Source: an uncultured Clostridia bacterium (GTDB lineage: Bacteria > Bacillota > Clostridia > Oscillospirales > Acutalibacteraceae). From it: 64,000 bases of DNA. Below are positions 8,185-15,634 of the stretch, piece by piece. The notes beneath the pieces are model-generated. The model did not search any database and was not told the origin of the DNA. It saw nothing but the letters and a program-made list of their open reading frames with translations. The translations under genes and the position numbers were made by a program. The first letter of the stretch is position 1. Every line of letters begins with the position of its first letter. The stretch spans positions 1-64,000 of the forward strand of contig CANPXK010000001.1 of assembly GCA_947585965.1 (NCBI GenBank), given 5' to 3'.

Positions 8185-9678
8185 CTACGATCCTATCAAT
8201 TTACGGGTTATTAAAATTAGAAAAACAACAAATCCGGCACAGATAAAGAAACGAAAAATTTTTACAAGTTTGTCATAAGGCTCAAAATCAACATCAAAAT
8301 ATATTTCTTCATTTTTTAACCCAAATGAATTCTCAGGTAGCACGAGAATATGAAATTCCGGAATCTCAGGAGCCGCCGAGAAGCCGGCAAAAAGGTTGTA
8401 TATGTCGAATGGGAGACAAAAGGGGAATTTATCAGTCCACAAGTTAGACGGTGCATTTATCTGAGGAAGATCAGCCGGATATATATTTAATAATTCACCT
8501 GCGGCAGTCGGATCGGTAACCAGAGCCGGATTGTCAGCGAGAACACCGAGATCTTCAAGGTTACCGGGTATAACTGTTGGGAGCGAACCGGTAGCGTCAA
8601 TAATACCGTCAAGCTCATCCAACTTCTGTCTAGTTTTATCAGGATCATAAGTAATACCATCAGAGGGGACAGAAGGATCGTATACTCCAACACTATCATT
8701 ATTAACTAATCCATTACCGAAATCAGCCACAAGACCACACTCATCTAAAAACCACAAAATAGCTTCTTCGATAGAATTAAATTCCAAATTTAAATATTTA
8801 AAATTACTAAAAACAGACATAAAAGAATATTTTCCATTTTCATTTAATCCTAAATAATAAGAATTGCCTGACGAATCATAAAAACAATTAGAATTATTGT
8901 CATCATTTTGAATGCTTAAAACACGGTTAAAGTAAGATCCTTGAAAGTGAAGACCATTTCTAGGAGAATAATCTTTTGCAACACGAGAGGTGATAGTACC
9001 AGCATAAAAACAGGATGGATTAGCACTATAACCATGAGAAACTTCAACCCACTTAAAACCATCATACGTTTCCAAAGACCTAACTATACAATTATAAGGA
9101 CAAGAAGGATTAACAAATATCTCAGGATAACAAGCCTTACCGGTTTCAACATCAAGAACTCCGAAACTTAATTTACCTTTCTGCAACAAAACAACACCCA
9201 TTTCATTTAACTTTAAATCTTGAGGAATTGTAAAAGAGAAAACCGTATCTTCCGTAAAACCAAGCTTACCGGAAGTACCCGGAGTACAGTACATATAAGG
9301 AGATGAAGTTACTGAATGATGATTGTTAAAATAATCAAGAATTTCGGAAGTTATAGTTCCCCACTGCTCGGGAACCCATTCAAAAACAAAAGAATAAGCA
9401 ACTCCTGCCTGTAAAGACATATTATAAAAATAATCTTGAACTTTACCGGAAAAGCTATTCCATAAATCATATATAATCGCTCCACTATTAGGATTATTAA
9501 CAGCAATTCCTATACCCATAGACAAACATACGGTAGCCAAGGCAAAATATATAGCATCGTCAATGCCTGCAATCGCATCAACTTTAAACGGTTCCGCCAT
9601 TACGCCCAACATAAGCGCAAAGGCAATTAACAAGCTGAGTAAGATCATTACGAACTTGTTTTTTTGTAATCGGGTCAT
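8185..9678 (-). CDS. pIII-like adsorption/minor tip protein
   Basis: N-terminal signal peptide (MTRLQKNKFVMILLSLLIAFALMLGVMAEP), large ectodomain, C-terminal TM anchor (FFICAGFVVFLILITRKLIGS); start revised from 9765. Confidence 0.7.
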   Translation of the reverse strand: MTRLQKNKFVMILLSLLIAFALMLGVMAEPFKVDAIAGIDDAIYFALATVCLSMGIGIAVNNPNSGAIIYDLWNSFSGKVQDYFYNMSLQAGVAYSFVFEWVPEQWGTITSEILDYFNNHHSVTSSPYMYCTPGTSGKLGFTEDTVFSFTIPQDLKLNEMGVVLLQKGKLSFGVLDVETGKACYPEIFVNPSCPYNCIVRSLETYDGFKWVEVSHGYSANPSCFYAGTITSRVAKDYSPRNGLHFQGSYFNRVLSIQNDDNNSNCFYDSSGNSYYLGLNENGKYSFMSVFSNFKYLNLEFNSIEEAILWFLDECGLVADFGNGLVNNDSVGVYDPSVPSDGITYDPDKTRQKLDELDGIIDATGSLPTVIPGNLEDLGVLADNPALVTDPTAAGELLNIYPADLPQINAPSNLWTDKFPFCLPFDIYNLFAGFSAAPEIPEFHILVLPENSFGLKNEEIYFDVDFEPYDKLVKIFRFFICAGFVVFLILITRKLIGS

Positions 9679-10354
9679 GAACGTTTGCAATTTTAAGCAC
9701 CCCTTTTGACTTATTAACAGAAGATTCAGCAACTTTACGCTTTTCAGAAAACTTTGAACCCTCAATCAGACCGAGCGTGTCATAACATGAAGCTATTTTT
9801 TTATTAAAAATCATCCATTGACTACCGTTACGAAGCTTACATGGATACCAAATATCTACATATAAAAACAATCCTCGGAAAATTAAATTAAGAATCTTAC
9901 CAAAAACTTTATAATTTTTAACTGCTCGATGCTTATATTCGCTCTCGATGAGAGCCCTGATCTGTTTATCAAGCATAATATCTGACTGAGCGATAAGAAC
10001 AATATCATAATTGAAATGTCTATGGTTGGCTAAAAAATTTATCCAATCCATACGTCCACGTCTACCGAAATCTCGAGGATTAAAAAGAATGGAAGCTTCA
10101 TCTATAACAACCAAGGTCTGAGCCTTATAATTTTTTACATGATGTTCAGCTGCAAATTTAACAAGATAATCAACGGATATATCAATGTTATTAACAAACT
10201 CATAAATGCCTTTAATTGGTCGCTTAATTACATTTTTGTAATTTAACGGAAAATTAGTAATTAAATTTCCACCCATACGCAACCATAAAATACATTCCCA
10301 AACCGCATGATAAGACTTATAAGAACCCGGTGTACCGGAATATAGATATATCAT
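9584..10354 (-). CDS. Zonular occludens toxin (Zot)/pI-like assembly ATPase
   Basis: MIYLYSGTPGSYKSYHA Walker A, TLVVIDEASILFNPRDF Walker B; start revised to RBS-proximal Met. Confidence 0.9.
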   Translation of the reverse strand: MIYLYSGTPGSYKSYHAVWECILWLRMGGNLITNFPLNYKNVIKRPIKGIYEFVNNIDISVDYLVKFAAEHHVKNYKAQTLVVIDEASILFNPRDFGRRGRMDWINFLANHRHFNYDIVLIAQSDIMLDKQIRALIESEYKHRAVKNYKVFGKILNLIFRGLFLYVDIWYPCKLRNGSQWMIFNKKIASCYDTLGLIEGSKFSEKRKVAESSVNKSKGVLKIANVHDPITKKQVRNDLTQLVNCLCAYVGRNGGTV

Positions 10355-10418
10355 TTCTAACTCCTTATAAAAAACCCCCACCGGGGAGAGGTGGGGATAA
10401 AATCAAATTCAGACAAAC

Positions 10419-10700
10419 TTATTTTTTTGCAATGCTGGAAAAGAACTTTATAGCAAGCTTTATTCCAAAAATCGCACCAACAACGCCGAGAGCTATTGGA
10501 AGAGCAATTCCAATGTAAGTAAAAATGTCATTCTTCATTGATTCAAAAGAAGTCGTAAGTGTACCGCTAATATCAGGTGAACTACTCTCTAAAGCAAAGC
10601 ATTGAATACATCCGAAGGAAGCAATCAGAGCAGATATTGAAGCAACAGACAAAACTTTTCCGAATTTAGACTTAAAAAAACTCTTAATTTTTGTAAGCAT
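10419..10700 (-). CDS. Major coat protein, pVIII-like
   Basis: MLTKIKSFFKSKFGKVLSVASISALIASFGCIQCFALES signal peptide, acidic segment, TM, basic end FFSSIAKK; RBS GGAGG upstream. Confidence 0.75.
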   Translation of the reverse strand: MLTKIKSFFKSKFGKVLSVASISALIASFGCIQCFALESSSPDISGTLTTSFESMKNDIFTYIGIALPIALGVVGAIFGIKLAIKFFSSIAKK

Positions 10701-10717
10701 ATTAACACCTCCTTCCA

Positions 10718-10831
10718 TTACTTATTTCCAATTTTGAAAAAATTAATAAATTCACGAATAGCATAGCCAATAAGTGAAAATATTATATGTAATCCAAAAC
10801 CGGAAGCAAGACCAATAAGAATTATATCCAT
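10718..10831 (-). CDS. Small hydrophobic phage protein (37 aa), pVII/pIX-like position
   Basis: Manual translation MDIILIGLASGFGLHIIFSLIGYAIREFINFFKIGNK; below ORF cutoff. Confidence 0.5.
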   Translation of the reverse strand: MDIILIGLASGFGLHIIFSLIGYAIREFINFFKIGNK

Positions 10832-10846
10832 ACTGATCACCATTCC

Positions 10847-10942
10847 TCACCATTTCCAAAAGTTAAACGCATGACCCAATCTCTCCCCAAAAATTGCGGA
10901 TAATACGAATAACAGGTATTGTAATATTTCACTTGTACTCAT
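10847..10942 (-). CDS. Small hydrophobic phage protein (31 aa), pVII/pIX-like position
   Basis: Manual translation MSTSEILQYLLFVLSAIFGERLGHAFNFWKW; below ORF cutoff. Confidence 0.45.
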   Translation of the reverse strand: MSTSEILQYLLFVLSAIFGERLGHAFNFWKW

Positions 10943-10946
10943 AGAA

Positions 10947-11231
10947 TCACTCCAACGGAATAAAACTTCCATCATCAGATTTAGCCATTACAGATTTAAT
11001 TCTCGATCGTCCATCATCCAACTCAACATAAATCTCATCGTTGACATGAATTAAATCGGCAAGCTTCTCAGGACAACGAACTTCAATAAATTGCTCACCC
11101 TCTCCGATCGTTTCAGTAAGAGGATCAGAAGCATAAGAACCGATAAACAGACTTATACGACAACTAACACCCGACTTGCCGTTATCCAGTTTATAAGGTT
11201 TTTTCATTTTTCCCATGACAGTAGCTACCAT
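10947..11231 (-). CDS. Putative ssDNA-binding protein, pV-like
   Basis: Small OB-fold-like protein in the pV position; start revised to MVATVMGKMKKPYKLD after AAGGAG. Confidence 0.5.
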   Translation of the reverse strand: MVATVMGKMKKPYKLDNGKSGVSCRISLFIGSYASDPLTETIGEGEQFIEVRCPEKLADLIHVNDEIYVELDDGRSRIKSVMAKSDDGSFIPLE

Positions 11232-11306
11232 TTTTAACAACTCCTTTATAAAATATTTATCTATGCTAATGCTCCAAATTAAGAGCAGAATAGCCATAAT
11301 AATTAA

Positions 11307-11468
11307 CTATTCAAAATAATAAACATTGCCTTCATCATCATAATAACAAGTCCTCTTATGAAAAAACTCATCGTTTCGACTATCATAATACCAATCAGAT
11401 TTTAAATAACCTATGTCATTTTCCTCATCGTAATAATACTCATAACCATCAATAATAACCTCTTTCAT
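11307..11468 (-). CDS. Acidic Tyr-rich 53-aa phage protein
   Basis: Manual translation MKEVIIDGYEYYYDEENDIGYLKSDWYYDSRNDEFFHKRTCYYDDEGNVYYFE; RBS AAGGAG upstream. Confidence 0.55.
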   Translation of the reverse strand: MKEVIIDGYEYYYDEENDIGYLKSDWYYDSRNDEFFHKRTCYYDDEGNVYYFE

Positions 11469-11524
11469 GTTGTACATCTCCTTAAATTATTTTTATTTGA
11501 TTTTTGCATTATTCCTTATTAGAT

Positions 11525-11735
11525 GAGGAAGTAATAACACAGCCATCCGCATTCCTTTTTTAAAGTAAAGGGTAAAATGCACGCTCCGCGCCCTTGACTT
11601 TAAAAATTTTTTGCGGTATCGAAAATTTACCGACGGGGCGACGGAACAAGAAAATAAGTTAAATTCCCCGTCGTTAGCCCATTATACCGCAAAAAACCGG
11701 AATGCTATATTGTTGGAATTTTAGTTTACTTCCTC
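11525..11735. other. Multi-branched inverted repeat structure, candidate phage origin/packaging signal
   Basis: Outer arms GAGGAAGTAA/TTACTTCCTC, second stem GCATTCC/GGAATGC, hairpin 11557-11606, nested hairpin 11607-11696. Confidence 0.8.
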
Positions 11736-11756
11736 GGGGGCTCAAGAACAAATATA

Positions 11757-11803
11757 TTTAGAACGTTTTGAGCTAAATATATTTTAGAACATTTTGGGCT
11801 AAA
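11757..11803. promoter_or_regulatory. Two 21-bp operator-like direct repeats upstream of the XRE gene
   Basis: TTTAGAACGTTTTGAGCTAAA and TTTAGAACATTTTGGGCTAAA, 26 bp apart, each with TTTAG/CTAAA ends. Confidence 0.7.
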
Positions 11804-11852
11804 AGTCAATACAAAATCATAAAAATGATAGAATAAAAAAAGGGGTTTTTTT

Positions 11853-12104
11853 GTGTATTTTAATGACATAATTCAAGAATTAAGAAAAGACCAAAATTTA
11901 ACACAATCAGAACTGGCAAAAATTTTTAATACAACGCAAAGAACTATATCCAATTGGGAAGCGGGCAGAAATGAACCGCCTTATGAAATTCTAAGGAAGT
12001 ATGCTATATTTTTTGGTGTTTCAACTGATTATATATTAGGACTAACAGATAACCCGAATCCAACATGGAAAAATGGAAAGAGTTGTAGCAAACAAATCTC
12101 ATAA
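11853..12104 (+). CDS. XRE-family HTH repressor (phage immunity-like)
   Basis: QSELAKIFNTTQRTISNWEAGRNEPPYEILRKYA. Confidence 0.9.
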   Translation: MYFNDIIQELRKDQNLTQSELAKIFNTTQRTISNWEAGRNEPPYEILRKYAIFFGVSTDYILGLTDNPNPTWKNGKSCSKQIS

Positions 12105-12455
12105 TATTACTACGGAATGAAAATATTGAAACTTATAATATTGAGATTGAATGAAAATATTGAAACTTACAATAGTGAGATACCGTGAAATAATTGAGAT
12201 TTAATAAACAATACAGATATGAGTAAAAGTAAGTTACATTTTAAGACCAACAGACAACTCAAATCCAGCAAGAAAAAGACCTAACGTATGAAATCTCATA
12301 ATATTAATATAGAATGAAAATATTGAGCAAAAATAAAACTTACAATAGTAAGACAATATGAAAATTTTGAGCAGAATATAAACTCATATTATTGAGATAA
12401 TATGAAAATATTGAAACTCACAATAGTAAAACAATATGAAATAACTAAGATTTAA
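12104..12455. repeat. AT-rich iteron-like degenerate repeat array
   Basis: Five to six copies of ATGAAAATATTGA..AACTTACAATAGTGAGA(T) with variable insertions. Confidence 0.75.
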
Positions 12456-12481
12456 GCAAACAGAACGGCGAGTGATAAAAA

Positions 12482-13114
12482 ATGAATATTATAGTAATAG
12501 TTACTATAATGATTGTAATAATAGGTTTAATTAAAGGTATTGCGAATGACCCGAATAGAATAGGAAAAAGAGGAGAAAAGCTGATAAAGAATATATTAAT
12601 AGATAATGGATTAGGTAGTGAAGAAAGAATACTGAATAATATTTATATACCGTACAAAGATAAGACGTCAGAGGTTGATGTTCTGCTATTACATGAAACG
12701 GGAATTTATGTTTTTGAAAGTAAAAACTATTCCGGTTGGATATTCGGAGACGAAGACCAGTATAAGTGGACACAAATGATCAATAAAAATACTAAGAAAA
12801 AATTTTACAATCCAATTAAGCAGAATATTACACATATAAATGCATTGTCAAAATTTTTAGGAATAGATAGAACAAAAATGAAATCGTACATAGTTTTTTC
12901 GGAACGATGCGAGCTCAAGAAAGTACCTGAGAACAACGAACAGTATAAGGTACTTAAAAGAAACAGACTATCAGAATTTATAAAGGTTGATATAGAAAAA
13001 TCAGAAGATATTTTTACAGACGAAGAAATCAGGAATATATTTGAGAAACTAAAACCACTGACAAACGCATCAGAAGAAGTAAAGAAAAAGCATATTGAAA
13101 ATATAAAGGAATAA
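12482..13114 (+). CDS. Membrane-anchored NERD domain (nuclease-related) protein
   Basis: N-terminal TM; GKRGEKLIKNIL...SEVDVLLLHETGIYVFESKNYSGWIFG. Confidence 0.85.
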   Translation: MNIIVIVTIMIVIIGLIKGIANDPNRIGKRGEKLIKNILIDNGLGSEERILNNIYIPYKDKTSEVDVLLLHETGIYVFESKNYSGWIFGDEDQYKWTQMINKNTKKKFYNPIKQNITHINALSKFLGIDRTKMKSYIVFSERCELKKVPENNEQYKVLKRNRLSEFIKVDIEKSEDIFTDEEIRNIFEKLKPLTNASEEVKKKHIENIKE

Positions 13115-13144
13115 AATATAATTTGATATGATACATATATCCGC

Positions 13145-13178
13145 ATCCGCAGCAAAAGGTTGCGGATTTTATTATTTT
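13145..13178 (+). terminator. Rho-independent terminator of the NERD gene
   Basis: ATCCGCA-GCAAAAGGT-TGCGGAT followed by TTTATTATTTT. Confidence 0.7.
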
Positions 13179-13191
13179 AAGAGGGAATTGG

Positions 13192-13217
13192 CAAATATAC
13201 GTAATGTCGCAAAATCA
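13192..13217 (+). repeat. attR-like direct repeat
   Basis: Identical to 6373-6398. Confidence 0.85.
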
Positions 13218-13673
13218 AAGTTTTGCGACATTTAGGGGGTAGGGAAAACTTATTTAAGCACCAAAGCTGCCTGTTTTCATAATACTTACAGATTGACAAG
13301 CATATATCAGGTATTCGCAGTCAATCCGGAAACCTGATTTGAATAATCATTAAAACCCGTACATAAAAATCCGTACATATGAATAAAATCGTTCGTGTTG
13401 GAATTGACTTCAGATTATTTATTCTGTAATTACAAATACCGATATACAATCCGAAATATTTCGATAACATGATTTCGGAAATTATTGCATAATTTTTTCG
13501 GTATGCTGTTGCGGATTATTTTAAGCATCGGTCTGCTCCGATACACTCTTGCGGCTGCTTATTTTTGATTATGCCATCTTATTTTATACCGGATAAAATG
13601 CTGATGTCGCAAAATATTATAAGTGTGTATATTTATATTTATATTTATATTTATATGTATATGTATATTTTAT

Positions 13674-13720
13674 AAAACGAGCCTTGTTGCTTCAATAATT
13701 AAAGAGGCTCGTTTTATTTA
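13674..13720. terminator. Bidirectional-looking terminator hairpin
   Basis: AAAACGAGCC...GGCTCGTTTTATTT. Confidence 0.7.
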
Positions 13721-13817
13721 CAACTTTGTTCTGTTTCTGTAATCTGTTTTTTAGAATTTTTGATACTGTCTGCGGAAAGATATCCCGATAGATTGTAAGC
13801 TTGTGATATGAAATTAT

Positions 13818-15626
13818 TTACTTTCCGTAATAAAACACCTTTCCTTTCGGTCTGAACGGCAGAGTATTACCTTCGGGTATGAGAAAAGCGTGTTCATGCC
13901 TGATTTTAAGATCACTTTCAATATATCCGTCTGTGATAATCAAAATGGGTCCGTCCTTTGGAAAATCCTTTGCACATTCCAAAAGGTTAATACCGGGCTG
14001 TAAAACAGTGCCTCCCCTACCCATAACCTCTACCCTTCCGGCAATTTCCTCCGGAGAAAGATAACCCTTGTCATATGCTTGTGCATCACAGAAAATAACC
14101 CGTACTTTGGGTACATTTTTGGCATCGGCGTAGCTCGCTATGGCACCGAGTGCGATACCGATATCCTTTGCGGACATGGAACCGGATGTATCAATAACTA
14201 CTCCGAAAGTACGCCCATCCGTCTGTGTATTGTCAATAAAATATCTCGGGCGGGGAATGTCGGGAGTAGATGACTGTCGGCGGCTTGGTCTTGCGTAGGT
14301 ACGGTGCTTTTCAATAGGAGCAAAGAAATCATCAAACCATTTTGCAAGCTTTACATCCCACGGTATGGGCGGCATGGCAAGTGCCCGTATTTCCTCAATA
14401 AGTCCGGCAGGTATAAGTCCTCTGCCGCTGTTAATATGATATTCAAGACCCTGCATAAGGGCATTTTTGCAGAAATCATCAAGACTGATGCTGCCGCCAA
14501 TTTTTTCTCCGGCTCCGATAATATCGCCCTTACCGTATCCCCGAAATGTCATAAGCCTGCGGTTGAGCCTTATATTACGTACCAACTCGTCATAAATTTC
14601 CTCAGCAGACATACCTTTGAGGTTTTCATCATACATAAGACCGTTTTGGGGCATAATACCGATATTCATTTCTTTCAGCCATCCGTTGACTACATAATCA
14701 CAGGCAATATTCCATAGATAGTGATCTCTTCCTTTTGACCTGTTTGCATGGTCAAGACCGGCATGGAGATATTCGTGACCCAGTACAAATTTAAGCTCCT
14801 CAACGGAAAGACCTGACGCAGGGTTGACATATATTTCCTTAAGACCGACATCAACGGCAGCGATCTGTATTTCATTTTTCTGACAGTAATCGCTGTCCTC
14901 AATAATTTTGAAATGTGCCGCCAGACTTCCCAGAAGAGGAAAGCTGTTTATAAACCAATTTGCAGCCCTGCGGGAGCGGGTATCATATTCCTCCAAAAGC
15001 TCCGCAGATGAGGCACTTTGCAGCACGCTCCTGACGGAATATTGCAGTGCATTGGCAAATTGTTCCTCATAATAATCCTTTAAATAAAGTCTTGAGTAAA
15101 AGTTTTCACATATATTCTCGGGGTCATATATATCATCGGAAACATACGTTCCCAGAACCCTGTATTTTTCTGCCTCATCAGTTCTTTGTATTAAATATTC
15201 ATAGACAGACTGCTCACTTTTCAGACTTCCGGGAAAATTCTGTATCACATTTGCCTCCAATGGAGCACCCTTGAACTTCATATCCTGTAAAAATTTGGTT
15301 ATGTAGATATCACAGGCAATATTCCAGATATGAGTATCCGCCCCTGCCGGCAGCTTAGAAGGGTTGGTATGTCCAAGACAGAGGTGGAGCATAAGATGGG
15401 CGATTATATAAGCCCACTCCTGAGGGGTATGCCGCTTGTTTTTATTTAAAAAAATAACTCCGTAACATACGACATATGCGGAACCCTTCTTTTCATTATC
15501 ATTAAATTCAATGATATTATGAGAAAGTCTTATTCTTCCGAACAGCGGGTGCTTATCAATAATTTGCTCTCCCTCCATGATATATTTCACGGAGGGCGGC
15601 AGTTTAATTTTATTATTTTTCGTCAT
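13818..15626 (-). CDS. VWA-like/putative metallopeptidase protein (DUF2201-like)
   Basis: GHEYLHAGLDH motif; GVVIDTSGSMSAKDIG VWA MIDAS; partner MoxR ATPase upstream. Confidence 0.8.
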   Translation of the reverse strand: MTKNNKIKLPPSVKYIMEGEQIIDKHPLFGRIRLSHNIIEFNDNEKKGSAYVVCYGVIFLNKNKRHTPQEWAYIIAHLMLHLCLGHTNPSKLPAGADTHIWNIACDIYITKFLQDMKFKGAPLEANVIQNFPGSLKSEQSVYEYLIQRTDEAEKYRVLGTYVSDDIYDPENICENFYSRLYLKDYYEEQFANALQYSVRSVLQSASSAELLEEYDTRSRRAANWFINSFPLLGSLAAHFKIIEDSDYCQKNEIQIAAVDVGLKEIYVNPASGLSVEELKFVLGHEYLHAGLDHANRSKGRDHYLWNIACDYVVNGWLKEMNIGIMPQNGLMYDENLKGMSAEEIYDELVRNIRLNRRLMTFRGYGKGDIIGAGEKIGGSISLDDFCKNALMQGLEYHINSGRGLIPAGLIEEIRALAMPPIPWDVKLAKWFDDFFAPIEKHRTYARPSRRQSSTPDIPRPRYFIDNTQTDGRTFGVVIDTSGSMSAKDIGIALGAIASYADAKNVPKVRVIFCDAQAYDKGYLSPEEIAGRVEVMGRGGTVLQPGINLLECAKDFPKDGPILIITDGYIESDLKIRHEHAFLIPEGNTLPFRPKGKVFYYGK

Positions 15627-15634
15627 AGACTCTC

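Larger units (their letters stand above)
6373..13217. mobile_element. Inovirus-like prophage flanked by 26-bp direct repeats
   Basis: Zot-like ATPase, pVIII/pIII/pVI/pV-like genes and Rep in colinear order, XRE repressor divergent, flanked by identical CAAATATACGTAATGTCGCAAAATCA. Confidence 0.85.

Noticed and set aside
11525-11735. Retron msr-msd or group II intron
   Set aside because: No reverse transcriptase in the element; the phage context explains foldback DNA better.
12104-12455. CRISPR array
   Set aside because: Repeat units vary in sequence and length and lack regular unique spacers; no cas genes nearby.
13626-13672. TATATT/TATATG microsatellite
   Set aside because: Simple AT repeat just before a terminator; no further structure supports function.
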